The notes beneath the pieces were generated by a model. That model worked only from the letters and a program-made list of their open reading frames with translations. It had not been told where the DNA came from and made no database searches. The position numbers were made by a program, and so were the translations under genes. From CAMCXE01 sp041179125 (GTDB lineage: Bacteria > Pseudomonadota > Gammaproteobacteria > Pseudomonadales > Cellvibrionaceae), in the NCBI GenBank assembly GCA_041179125.1, contig JBEGTZ010000325.1, positions 1-15,953 on the forward strand: 15,953 bases of DNA, in the 5' to 3' direction. Positions 5,791-13,942 of the stretch are shown here, piece by piece (the first letter of the stretch is position 1; the number at the start of each line of letters is the position of its first letter).

Positions 5791-8546
5791 TTGGCAATTT
5801 CTTTAAAAAACTGATTGGTACCAAAAACGACCGCGAATTAAAGCGTATGCGCAAAATCGTGGTTCAGGTGAACCAACTTGAAACAAGCATCGGCACCTTA
5901 AGCGATGAAGAGCTCAAAGCCAAAAGCGCCGAGTTCCGCGCTCAGCACTTGGCCGGTAAAAGCCTGGATGCGCTACTGCCAGAAGCCTTTGCCGTGTGCC
6001 GCGAGGCCAGCAAACGCATTATGGGGATGCGCCATTTTGATGTGCAGTTGATCGGCGGCCTCACCTTACACGAAGGCCGCATCGCCGAAATGCGCACCGG
6101 GGAGGGTAAAACCCTGATGTCTACTCTGGCAGTGTATTTAAATGCTGTGTCTGGGCGCGGCGTACACGTTGTTACGGTGAATGACTACCTAGCACGCCGG
6201 GATGCCGAGTGGATGCGCCCGCTGTATGAAGGTTTAGGCCTTACCGTGGGTGTAATTTTGTCCATGCAGCCGCAGTGGGAGAAGCGCGAGGCCTATGCCT
6301 GCGACATCACCTACGGCACCAATAACGAATACGGCTTTGATTACCTGCGCGACAACATGGTGATGCGCCGCGATGAGCGTGTGCAGCGGCCTTTAAACTT
6401 TGCCGTGGTGGATGAGGTGGACTCCATCCTCATCGACGAAGCGCGCACACCGTTGATTATCTCCGGCGCAGCGGAGGATTCCTCCGAGCTGTACCGCATT
6501 ATGAATAGCATTATCCCGGAGCTAAAACCCAGGCTGGAAAGCCCTGATGGCACGGGCGCTAACTCTGCTACTGAAGGCTCTCGTGTCGCTGAAGGCTCCG
6601 GCGCCCCAGGCCATTACGTGGTGGATGAAAAAACCCGCCACATCGAGTTGACCGAAGAAGGCCATGAGTTGGTGGAGCACATTCTGGCCAAAAAAGGCCT
6701 GCTGGCGGAAGGCCAAAGCCTGTACGCGGCGGGTAATTTGAACATGCTGCACCATGTCCATTCGGCGCTGAAAGCCCACAAATTATTCCACCGCGATGTT
6801 GAATATATCCTGCACGAAAACCAGGTGGTTTTGATCGACGAGCACACAGGCCGCACCATGCAGGGCCGCCGTTTGTCTGAAGGCTTGCACCAAGCCATCG
6901 AGGCCAAAGAAGGCGTTACGATTCAAAACGAAAGCCAAACCTTAGCCAGCACCACCTTCCAAAACTACTTCCGCCTGTACCCCAAGCTCTCCGGCATGAC
7001 CGGAACGGCGGATACGGAATCGGTGGAATTTAGGCAAATTTACAACCTGGATGTGGTGGTGATCCCCACCAACAAACCCATCGCCCGTAAGGATTTAAAC
7101 GACCTGATTTACCTCAACATGGAGGACAAGTTCGAGGCCATTGTGGCGGAGGTGAAACGTTTAAAAGAGTTAAACGTGCCGGTGCTAGTGGGCACCGCCT
7201 CGGTGGAAACCTCTGAGGAGATGTCGGCGCGGTTTAAAAAAGCCGGTATTAAACACGAAGTATTAAACGCCAAACAACACGACCGCGAGGCCGACATCAT
7301 CGCCCAGGCAGGCCGCCCAGGCGCCATTACCGTGGCCACCAACATGGCCGGGCGCGGCACCGACATTATGCTGGGGGGCAACTGCGAGGCCGAAGTGGCT
7401 AAGCTGGTAAACCCCACCGAAGCCGACGTGGCACGCATTCGCGCCGAATGGAAAACCCGCCACGAGCAAGTGCTGGCGGCAGGTGGCCTGCATATTCTGG
7501 GCACCGAGCGCCACGAATCCCGCCGCATCGACAACCAGCTGCGGGGCCGCTCGGGCCGCCAGGGGGACCCAGGTGTTTCGCGTTTTTATCTATCCCTAGA
7601 AGACAACCTGATGCGCATTTTTGCCTCCGAGCGGGTGCGCGCCATCATGAACAAACTGGGCATGGAGAAAGGCGAAGCCATCGAACACCGCATGGTGACA
7701 GGCGCCATTGAAAACGCCCAGCGCAAGGTGGAAGCGCGCAACTTCGACTACCGCAAACAATTGCTGGAATACGACGACGTAGCCAACGACCAACGCCGCG
7801 TTATCTACCAACAGCGCAACGATTTACTCGACGCCGACAGCATCGAAGACGCCATTGCCGGTATCCGCGAAGACGTAATCAACGATGTCATCTCCAACTA
7901 CATCCCCCCGCAATCCATGTCGGAGCAGTGGGACGTGCCCGCCCTGGAGCAGAGTTTATTGGCGGATTTCGGCGTGGAAGTGCCGGTGGGCCAGTGGTTA
8001 AAAGACGATGCAAAACTGTTCGAAGAACCCCTGCGGCAAAAAATTGGGGCCTTGATGGGCGGCTTTTACACCGACAAAGCCGAGCGCCTAAGCAGCGTGA
8101 TACGCGGCCTGGAGCGCCAGGTGATGCTGCACGTACTGGACACCCTGTGGAAAGACCACCTGCTGAATATGGACCACCTGCGCCAAGGCATCGGCCTGCG
8201 TGCCTATGCGCAGAAAAACCCCAAACAAGAGTACAAACGCGAATCCTTCGACCTGTTCCAGGCGCTGTTGAACAACCTCAAACACGAAGTGACCCGCGTG
8301 TTGTTCCGTGTGGAACCCATCACGCCGGAACAGATGGAAGCTATGGAGCGCGAGCAGGCCGAAGCCGCCGAGCGCGCCCGCCGCTTGCAGCAGCTACAAC
8401 ACGAGCAGGTATCCGGGTTTACCGGTGAAACCATGCAACAGCCCAAAATAGCGCTCACCCGGCGCGGCGCCAAAGTGGGCCGCAACGACCCATGCCCCTG
8501 CGGCTCCGGGCTTAAATACAAGGCGTGTCACGGGAAATTGGGTTAA
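5787..8546 (+). CDS. secA: Preprotein translocase ATPase SecA
   Basis: The 919-residue motor drives secretory proteins through SecYEG at the inner membrane. The start at 5787 (MIGNFFKKLIGTKNDREL) fits the family. With it the Walker A lysine falls at K108 (MRTGEGKT) and the Walker B DEVD at 209-212, the same numbering as in E. coli; upstream in-frame ATGs would add a non-homologous tail. Other motifs are the helicase segment ATNMAGRGTDIMLGGN, GRSGRQGDPG, and the C-terminal zinc-binding CPCGSGLKYKACHG used to contact SecB and lipids. All are intact. A Gly/Ser/Ala/Glu-rich stretch at about residues 251-275, just before the preprotein cross-linking domain, seems a dozen or so residues longer than in E. 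coli. It follows the M23 gene by about 117 bases. Confidence 0.98.
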   Translation: MIGNFFKKLIGTKNDRELKRMRKIVVQVNQLETSIGTLSDEELKAKSAEFRAQHLAGKSLDALLPEAFAVCREASKRIMGMRHFDVQLIGGLTLHEGRIAEMRTGEGKTLMSTLAVYLNAVSGRGVHVVTVNDYLARRDAEWMRPLYEGLGLTVGVILSMQPQWEKREAYACDITYGTNNEYGFDYLRDNMVMRRDERVQRPLNFAVVDEVDSILIDEARTPLIISGAAEDSSELYRIMNSIIPELKPRLESPDGTGANSATEGSRVAEGSGAPGHYVVDEKTRHIELTEEGHELVEHILAKKGLLAEGQSLYAAGNLNMLHHVHSALKAHKLFHRDVEYILHENQVVLIDEHTGRTMQGRRLSEGLHQAIEAKEGVTIQNESQTLASTTFQNYFRLYPKLSGMTGTADTESVEFRQIYNLDVVVIPTNKPIARKDLNDLIYLNMEDKFEAIVAEVKRLKELNVPVLVGTASVETSEEMSARFKKAGIKHEVLNAKQHDREADIIAQAGRPGAITVATNMAGRGTDIMLGGNCEAEVAKLVNPTEADVARIRAEWKTRHEQVLAAGGLHILGTERHESRRIDNQLRGRSGRQGDPGVSRFYLSLEDNLMRIFASERVRAIMNKLGMEKGEAIEHRMVTGAIENAQRKVEARNFDYRKQLLEYDDVANDQRRVIYQQRNDLLDADSIEDAIAGIREDVINDVISNYIPPQSMSEQWDVPALEQSLLADFGVEVPVGQWLKDDAKLFEEPLRQKIGALMGGFYTDKAERLSSVIRGLERQVMLHVLDTLWKDHLLNMDHLRQGIGLRAYAQKNPKQEYKRESFDLFQALLNNLKHEVTRVLFRVEPITPEQMEAMEREQAEAAERARRLQQLQHEQVSGFTGETMQQPKIALTRRGAKVGRNDPCPCGSGLKYKACHGKLG

Positions 8547-8567
8547 GGCCAGATGGGGTGCCAAACT

Positions 8568-8588
8568 CCCCTCCTTTTGAAGGAGGGG
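8568..8588 (+). terminator. 9-bp stem hairpin after secA (repeat family)
   Basis: CCCCTCCTT (8568-8576) and AAGGAGGGG (8580-8588) form a perfect stem with a 3-base loop, 22 bases after the secA stop. It may end the secA transcript, though no U-tract follows. A close variant lies at 15561-15580, so it is probably also a dispersed repeat. Confidence 0.45.
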
Positions 8589-8620
8589 TGCCCATCGGGG
8601 CGGGGTGGTTCTGTGACCTT

Positions 8621-8720
8621 GCTCCCATGCTCCCGCGTGGGAATGCATAGGGTTCAAATAAGAGAAAAAGCCGTATATTCGACACGTTCTGTATGCATCC
8701 CCACGCAGGAGCATGGGAAC
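8621..8720. repeat. 28-bp inverted-repeat pair in secA-argJ gap (REP doublet or MITE)
   Basis: The arms 8621-8648 and 8693-8720 are reverse complements with three mismatches, separated by 44 bases. Each arm holds its own small palindrome (CCCATGC...GTGGG). The 44-base centre carries TATATT (8674-8679) with TTCAAA 15 bases ahead, a poor promoter-like pair that might serve argJ. The 279-base gap contains no gene. Confidence 0.65.
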
Positions 8721-8825
8721 GAGATACTGAGGTTTAACCCAAGATTACCCCCAAGATTATTTCGGCCCGACCTCATGTCAGCCCGTCAAACACACAGCAA
8801 AACAAAAAGCTAAGAGGAGAACCCC

Positions 8826-10046
8826 ATGCCCGTAGGCGAAGCAACCTGGCCCACCATGCACCCCATCAGCGGCGTGCGTTTAGGCGTGGCACAAGCGGGC
8901 GTTAAATACGCCGGGCGCAACGACCTGTTGGTGATCGCCATCGAAGAAGGCTCAAGCGTGGCGGGGGTATTCACCCAAAGCGCCTTCGCCGCCGCCCCCG
9001 TTTTAGTGGGCCGCGACCACATCGCCAGCGGCGATATCCGTTATTTAATCGTCAACTCCGGCAATGCCAACGCCTGCACCGGCGAGCGCGGCTTGGAAGA
9101 CGCCCGCACCACTTGCCAGGTGCTGGCGCAATTGGGCGAAGCCAAAGCCCGCCAAGTCATCCCGTTTTCCACCGGGGTGATCGGCGAGTTTCTGCCCGTC
9201 GAAAAAATCGTCGCCGCTATTCCCCAAGCCTTAGCCAATGCCTGCGAAGACAACTGGGCCTTGGCGGGCCGCACCATCATGACCACCGACACGCGCCCCA
9301 AAGGCGCCTCGGTGCAGTTTGAATTTGATGGTGAAATCGTCAGCGTCACCGGTATCGCCAAGGGCGCCGGGATGATTCGCCCCAACATGGCCACCATGCT
9401 GGCCTACATCGCCACCGACGCGGTGGTGGCGCCGCACGTTCTGGAAGCCATCGTCAAAAAAGCCGCCGATAAATCCTTCAACCGCATCACCATCGACGGC
9501 GACACCTCCACCAATGACGCCTGTATTCTCATCGCCAGCGGCCAGGTTGGGCTGCCTATGCTCACCTCAACCCACGGCGAACTGTACGAAAAACTGCTCG
9601 CCGCCATCACCGAGGTGCAACAACAACTGGCCCAAGCCATCGTTAAAGACGGCGAAGGGGCTACCAAATTTGTAACGATAAAAGTTGAACAGGGCACCAA
9701 CAGCCACGAATGCCTGCAAATTGCCTACGCCATTGCCCACTCGCCGCTGATTAAAACCGCCCTCTACGCCTCAGACCCGAACTGGGGCCGCATCGTCGCC
9801 GCCATCGGCTACGCCGGGGTGAAAGGCCTGGACGCCCGCCTGGTACATGTGTGGCTTAACGATGTGCTCATTGTTGAACACGGCGGCCGCGCCGCCAGCT
9901 ACACCGAGGCGCAGGGTGCAAGCGTGGTGACACAAGCGGAATTCAGCATCCGCGTAGCGCTTGGGCGTGGCGACGCCTGTGAGCAGGTGTGGACCTGCGA
10001 CCTCTCCCACGAATACGTCACCATCAACGCTGAATACCGCTCCTAA
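8826..10046 (+). CDS. argJ: Bifunctional ornithine acetyltransferase / N-acetylglutamate synthase ArgJ
   Basis: The 406-residue enzyme moves the acetyl group from N-acetylornithine to glutamate, closing the cyclic arginine pathway; many family members can also use acetyl-CoA. It is translated as a proenzyme that cuts itself before the nucleophilic Thr. The site is clear here as KGAGMIRPNMATML, with Ala189-Thr190. The family N-terminus (PTMHPISGVRLG), the oxyanion-hole STGVIGE (115-121) and the C-terminal YVTINAEYRS are all present. Length is normal. An AGGAG ribosome site lies 8 bases before the ATG. The next gene begins three bases after its stop. Its place after secA matches the Pseudomonas order as recalled. 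Confidence 0.96.
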   Translation: MPVGEATWPTMHPISGVRLGVAQAGVKYAGRNDLLVIAIEEGSSVAGVFTQSAFAAAPVLVGRDHIASGDIRYLIVNSGNANACTGERGLEDARTTCQVLAQLGEAKARQVIPFSTGVIGEFLPVEKIVAAIPQALANACEDNWALAGRTIMTTDTRPKGASVQFEFDGEIVSVTGIAKGAGMIRPNMATMLAYIATDAVVAPHVLEAIVKKAADKSFNRITIDGDTSTNDACILIASGQVGLPMLTSTHGELYEKLLAAITEVQQQLAQAIVKDGEGATKFVTIKVEQGTNSHECLQIAYAIAHSPLIKTALYASDPNWGRIVAAIGYAGVKGLDARLVHVWLNDVLIVEHGGRAASYTEAQGASVVTQAEFSIRVALGRGDACEQVWTCDLSHEYVTINAEYRS

Positions 10047-10049
10047 GCT

Positions 10050-11027
10050 ATGGCCCCATCTGCCGACATTGGCGCCGACATACCAGCCAAAATGGTCAGC
10101 GTGGTAGTGGGCGTCATCCTTAACCCCGCAGGCGAAGTCCTCTTAGCCCGCCGCGCCGCCCACCAGCACCAAGGCGGCCTGTGGGAATTCCCCGGCGGCA
10201 AGCTCGAACCTGGCGAGCCACCGTTGGCAGGCCTTTGGCGCGAATTACATGAAGAGCTCGGCATCCACCTAATCACAGCCGAACCGCTCATTCAAATCCG
10301 CCACCACTACCCAGACAAAAGTGTATTGCTGGATGTGTACCGCGTCAGCCAATTCAGTGGCCAACCGCAAGGCCGCGAAGGCCAACCGCTGGTGTGGGCA
10401 AGCCCTGCAACACTTGTTAATTACCCGCTGCCCGCCGCCAACCGGCCCATAGTCCAAGCCCTAAACCTGCCCAACAGCCTCACCATCACAGGCCAAGCAG
10501 CCACTCCGGCACTCTGGCTTGAACGCCTTCAAACCTGCCTTGAAACCGGCGCCCGCCTCATCCTGGCCAGGCCGCAAACCGACACACAAACCCACTGGCC
10601 CTGGCAGGATTTACTGCCGCACGCCTTCGGGCTCTGCGAACAAAACAACGCCCGCCTGATCATGCACGCCAAGTTGCTGCCCCACACCGGGAACACCATC
10701 CCCAGCTACTGCCACGGCCTACACCTAACCGCCGCCACCCCAATGCTGCCACTGGCTGAAGGCCTACTGCGGGGCATGTCCTGCCACAACCCGCACGAAC
10801 TCACCCAAGCCGCCCAGCACAACTGCCACTACGCACTGCTCTCCCCCATCCTTACCACCCCCAGCCACCCCAGCGCACCAACCCTGGGCTGGAGCCAATT
10901 CGCCCACCTCTGCCAACACAGCGTATTACCGGTGTATGCCCTAGGCGGCATGACGAAGGCGCACACGCCTTTAGCGCAGCAATTGGGTGGGCAGGGGGTT
11001 GCGGGGATTGGAGGGTTTTGGGGGTGA
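10050..11027 (+). CDS. Nudix hydrolase fused to ThiE-like domain
   Basis: This is a 325-residue two-domain protein. The N-terminal domain (about 14-140) is a MutT-type Nudix hydrolase with a perfect Gx5Ex7REUxEExGU box at residues 50-72, preceded by GLWEFPGG. MutT proteins remove 8-oxo-dGTP before it can be misincorporated. The C-terminal domain (about 150-325) is a thiamine-phosphate-synthase-like TIM barrel, with GLHLTAA, GMSCHNPHEL, YALLSPILTTPSHPSAPTLG and a final PVYALGGM...GVAGIGGFW. Such Nudix-ThiE fusions are common in gammaproteobacteria, and this one sits in the same place as P. aeruginosa PA4400 as recalled. The ThiE half looks diverged, so catalysis of thiamine phosphate synthesis is doubtful. 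It starts three bases after argJ with no ribosome site of its own, which suggests coupling. Confidence 0.9.
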   Translation: MAPSADIGADIPAKMVSVVVGVILNPAGEVLLARRAAHQHQGGLWEFPGGKLEPGEPPLAGLWRELHEELGIHLITAEPLIQIRHHYPDKSVLLDVYRVSQFSGQPQGREGQPLVWASPATLVNYPLPAANRPIVQALNLPNSLTITGQAATPALWLERLQTCLETGARLILARPQTDTQTHWPWQDLLPHAFGLCEQNNARLIMHAKLLPHTGNTIPSYCHGLHLTAATPMLPLAEGLLRGMSCHNPHELTQAAQHNCHYALLSPILTTPSHPSAPTLGWSQFAHLCQHSVLPVYALGGMTKAHTPLAQQLGGQGVAGIGGFWG

Positions 11028-11038
11028 GGGTAGGTTTC

Positions 11039-11090
11039 CTGCGCCTGCGGGGAAGTGGAAACTATTCAGCACATGCCGCAGGTGGCGCAG
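11039..11090. terminator. Hairpin between convergent genes
   Basis: CTGCGCCTGCGG (11039-11050) pairs with CCGCAGGTGGCGCAG (11076-11090) apart from a 3-base bulge, giving 12 pairs. It lies between the Nudix/ThiE gene and the opposing small outer-membrane protein gene. No U-tract is present on either side, so termination is a guess from position. Confidence 0.35.
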
Positions 11091-11123
11091 TAATGCCCAA
11101 CACACTCATCTGACATATACCGC

Positions 11124-11675
11124 TTAAAATCCCACACCCAAAACTAAAGCCGCTTCCCCCAAAAGTGCTCGAGTATTGCCTATTTCAAATAGGCTTTGAG
11201 CTTTTAGCTGTACGCCTATTTGATAGTGGTGATTGAGCTTGAGGCCGCCCTCCGCAAAGACCTCCAATAAAAAATCAGTTTCTTCTCTAGCCCCGCTGGC
11301 ATAGCGCAGCTTGCCGCCTCCCAACCCTGCGCCAAAACGGCTGTACAGGCCAATGGGATATGCGGTGTCCTCCTCTTCGGTAATAAACCCAAGGGCGACA
11401 GTGGTCAGCTGCGCATCGGGAATTTCAGTATCTCGCTGGGTTTGGGCCTCGCTCAGGCTGGCATACATATTCATAGCCCCAGCGCGCAGGCCATAACCTT
11501 GATGAAGGTGCATATCAAATCGCTCACTGCCGTCCTCATCGCGCCCATAACTGTCTTTGTCAGCGTTCATACTGGCAAAGGGGGAAGCGGTGATGGATAT
11601 AAAAGCCCCACCGTCTTCGGCTTGGGCTGAACTGGTGGCGATTAATAAAGCAGCGGTGATACAGAGGATTTTCAT
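11124..11675 (-). CDS. Small secreted protein, probable outer-membrane beta-barrel
   Basis: The 183-residue product has a clear signal peptide (MKILCITAALLIATSSAQA, cleavage after residue 19). The mature chain alternates polar and nonpolar residues in short strands broken by Gly/Asp/Glu-rich turns, and it ends in LVLGVGF. A C-terminal Phe after alternating hydrophobics is the usual BAM recognition signal, so an eight-strand outer-membrane barrel is the best guess. AAGGAT lies at good distance before the ATG. I do not recognise a named family, and the role is unknown. It converges with the Nudix/ThiE gene and is transcribed away from the accessory region. Confidence 0.65.
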   Translation of the reverse strand: MKILCITAALLIATSSAQAEDGGAFISITASPFASMNADKDSYGRDEDGSERFDMHLHQGYGLRAGAMNMYASLSEAQTQRDTEIPDAQLTTVALGFITEEEDTAYPIGLYSRFGAGLGGGKLRYASGAREETDFLLEVFAEGGLKLNHHYQIGVQLKAQSLFEIGNTRALLGEAALVLGVGF

Positions 11676-11945
11676 TTGGGATCCTTATTAATGGTGGAGA
11701 TGAAATCAGAAAGAATGGCTAGATATCTGCGGTGGACAAGCATGCTTGCCCGCCGTCACGCTTGTGATTGTAAGCGTTTTCATGGGGGCAGAGGGAGTGC
11801 AGGAGGGGCCGGAGGGTGAATACTCAAAATAGTTATTTTGGTGCTGCGCGTTGGGTAAATTCGGAGCCTGTATTCCCGCCATGCGCGAGCACACCGCAGG
11901 TTATAAATATGGGCAGTGTTTTACAGTTGGATCCGATTTTTGACG
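11676..11945. other. Gene-free stretch with small palindromes
   Basis: No plausible gene is seen here. CAAGCATGCTTG (11737-11748) is a perfect 12-base palindrome. CAAAATA/TATTTTG (11825-11831 and 11834-11840) is an AT-rich inverted repeat. Either could be a protein site or chance. The stretch separates the housekeeping side from the repeat-bounded cassette. Confidence 0.4.
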
Positions 11946-11988
11946 TTTCAAGTACTCTGACCCCTTGATCTGCTGACCCCTTGATCTG
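11946..11988 (-). repeat. Left inverted repeat of the cassette plus tandem copy
   Basis: Bases 11946-11970 are the reverse complement, with two mismatches, of the right-hand repeat once an inserted element is removed (13926-13942 joined to 14163-14170). A 16-base unit, CTGACCCCTTGATCTG, is present twice in perfect tandem (11957-11972 and 11973-11988). The pair encloses the receptor-like gene. Confidence 0.85.
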
Positions 11989-12016
11989 AAAAGCTGTGTT
12001 GTGAATCTCATCCAAT

Positions 12017-13810
12017 CTAATCCACTAGAATGACCGTCCCATCCTTGTTGGACGCAGAGTCATTCACCAGAAGCTCGGGACGGATGGTGGCGGATAGGCC
12101 GTTGGCACGAATTGTAGATCGGTGAATCCACTTAATGAATGGGGTGGTTACTACCTCGTATTGATCCAACGCCTCGTTCGCATGATCGAGCTTCCTGACT
12201 AAAATACCGGCTCCCATTTTCCCAATGGCATCATCTCTCACAGAAATGACGACACCGGCATGCTCTAGGTACTTCGGAGAGTAAGTAGAGGGAACCACCC
12301 AAAGGTGTTTATCACGAATAATACCGTAATTCTCCACGAGACTTAGAATATTGTCCAAGCCATACCACGCAAAATAGATAGGGGACTGCGACGGATTTTC
12401 TGGATCAGGCAAGTCAATGTCCCCAATTTCGATGTTAGTCTCGTGGGGTTTGGCGTCGAACTTGAACCGTTTCGATGGGCCGCCCGCCGCCGCCATCCGC
12501 TCGTTTAGCTCTTCTAATCCTTTTCTGACGGCCTCGTCCTGTTCCACTCCCAAGTTGTAGAGGAATACAAGTTTCTGATCGGGCTTGAACACACTGTCCA
12601 ACGCTTCGCCGTATGCGATTGGCCCCGATCCATACTGAACGCCCGCAACTTTAGGAATCTTGACCAAACCAGACGTAGTGGGGGCTGTAACTCCCAGATA
12701 GACGAGACCTTTCGTATCTGCATCCGAAAGGAGGCCAGACTTTATCACCGCTTTGGTCGCGTGCGTCCCGAGAGTGGCAAAGAAGTCGATTTGCTTATGA
12801 GTATCAGCAATCTTATGCATTAGCGCTTCCCAGATACGGTCAGCACCCGGTTCATCAGGCGAAGCGTATTTCACTTTCATGCCGAAACCAGGATCTTCAA
12901 CAGCTATTGAAACGGAGTAACCCCGCGCCTCCGCTTGTTTGGTGAACTCTTCCCGGAAGCCCTCAAGTATGGCTTTCTCGTAAAGGACGTTTTCCCCCAT
13001 GACGGCGACCACATGAAGATGCCCGCGTTTAGGAATGCTCTCCGGTTTCTCGGATTTCATGCTGGCCAGTAAGCCGAAGCCAGCGACGGTAATCAGGGCG
13101 AGGGCACCGACCAAGAAGAGAATTCTGCGCGAGATTTTTGTGTCTCCATCAATGCGAGACTCGATCTTTGCGCGAGCTTCCTTCTGTGATTGGATCAGAT
13201 CTTCGAGCTGCAAACCATAGCGGGCAAGTGTTTCATTGAGTTCTGTATCCTTCTCATATTGGGGCCAGAGGGAGCAGAGCGCATGACGGCAGAGTTTATC
13301 TGGGAGATCAAAGGAGCTGCGGTCGAAGCCTAAGGTCTCGGTTAGGTATTCGAGGAAACGTACCTGTTGGGGGAGGTCGTCTATCCCTGGGGCAGGCGCC
13401 TTGGTATCAGGCTTATGGCCGCCGGCAAAAAAGATGAAGGTGGTTTTTTCCCAGTAACGGGCAAGGATGAATTCCCATTGGGTGTAGCTGATTCTGTCAA
13501 ATCCGGGCGGGAGGAGGTCTCGCCAAGTTTTCTCGGGGCGATCCTGCCGTACGACAGGGTGGATGGGGCCGTCCAAGACACTGTCCGGCGGGAAGCCTCC
13601 GGTGTAGGAGCCATGGAGGCAGAGGACGACTTCGGAGTGGTGAATGTATTTGGCGAGCTTTTCGAGGGTGGTATTGGTGTCAGACTCCTGGCGGAAGGAG
13701 AGCTGAGTGCGAGCGGCGATCTCGACGCTTTGGAGGGCGTTGCGGAGTTCCTCAGCATAGGAGCCGAGTTCGCGAGAGACGCGGGAGATGAAGACGCGGC
13801 GAGGTTGCAT
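12017..13810 (-). CDS. TIR-like/DUF4062-type domain, TM helix, periplasmic-binding-protein-like receptor
   Basis: The product is 597 residues from ATG 13810; a TTG at 13825 would add five. Numbers below count from that TTG. Residues about 9-135 resemble the TIR-like N-terminal module annotated as DUF4062 in STAND-type and TPR proteins, with RRVFISRVSRELGSYAEEL at the start and SYTQWEFILARYW later. A helical region follows (about 190-230), then one membrane helix (about 235-256). Residues about 268-585 look like a type I periplasmic binding protein of the ABC_sub_bind kind: a Rossmann start HLHVVAVMGENV, then DFFATLGTHATKAV and GLVYLGVTAPTTSGL. There is no signal peptide, so the N-terminus is probably cytoplasmic and the binding domain outside. 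It has no cotranscribed partner and is flanked by inverted repeats. Family assignments come from pattern memory. A ligand-sensing signalling or defence role is inference. Confidence 0.7.
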   Translation of the reverse strand: MQPRRVFISRVSRELGSYAEELRNALQSVEIAARTQLSFRQESDTNTTLEKLAKYIHHSEVVLCLHGSYTGGFPPDSVLDGPIHPVVRQDRPEKTWRDLLPPGFDRISYTQWEFILARYWEKTTFIFFAGGHKPDTKAPAPGIDDLPQQVRFLEYLTETLGFDRSSFDLPDKLCRHALCSLWPQYEKDTELNETLARYGLQLEDLIQSQKEARAKIESRIDGDTKISRRILFLVGALALITVAGFGLLASMKSEKPESIPKRGHLHVVAVMGENVLYEKAILEGFREEFTKQAEARGYSVSIAVEDPGFGMKVKYASPDEPGADRIWEALMHKIADTHKQIDFFATLGTHATKAVIKSGLLSDADTKGLVYLGVTAPTTSGLVKIPKVAGVQYGSGPIAYGEALDSVFKPDQKLVFLYNLGVEQDEAVRKGLEELNERMAAAGGPSKRFKFDAKPHETNIEIGDIDLPDPENPSQSPIYFAWYGLDNILSLVENYGIIRDKHLWVVPSTYSPKYLEHAGVVISVRDDAIGKMGAGILVRKLDHANEALDQYEVVTTPFIKWIHRSTIRANGLSATIRPELLVNDSASNKDGTVILVD

Positions 13811-13925
13811 GTTCTGATGTTTCAAGGTTCCACCAACTCACTAGCATAAACCACAGACAATTCCGTGACTTCCTGAAGCATAGGAAGGATAAAAGCTATA
13901 TCCCGCCGAGTCTAGCTTTATGATC

Positions 13926-13942
13926 GATCAAGGGGTCAGAGA
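13926..13942 (+). repeat. Right inverted repeat of the cassette (5' part)
   Basis: The first 16 bases (GATCAAGGGGTCAGAG) are the exact reverse complement of 11955-11970. The repeat is interrupted at 13943 by the MITE-like element and resumes at 14163-14170. Confidence 0.85.

Noticed and set aside
11957..11988. Tandem 16-bp repeats considered as a CRISPR start
   Set aside because: Only two units with no spacer between them; part of the cassette-end repeat.
13811..13825. TTG start five codons upstream for the receptor-like gene
   Set aside because: Possible, with GGAA nearby, but ATG 13810 gives a start directly before the RRVFIS motif that usually opens this domain.
13367..13849. Plus-strand 160-codon ORF
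   Set aside because: Lies wholly opposite the start of the receptor-like gene, which has recognisable domains in the other frame.
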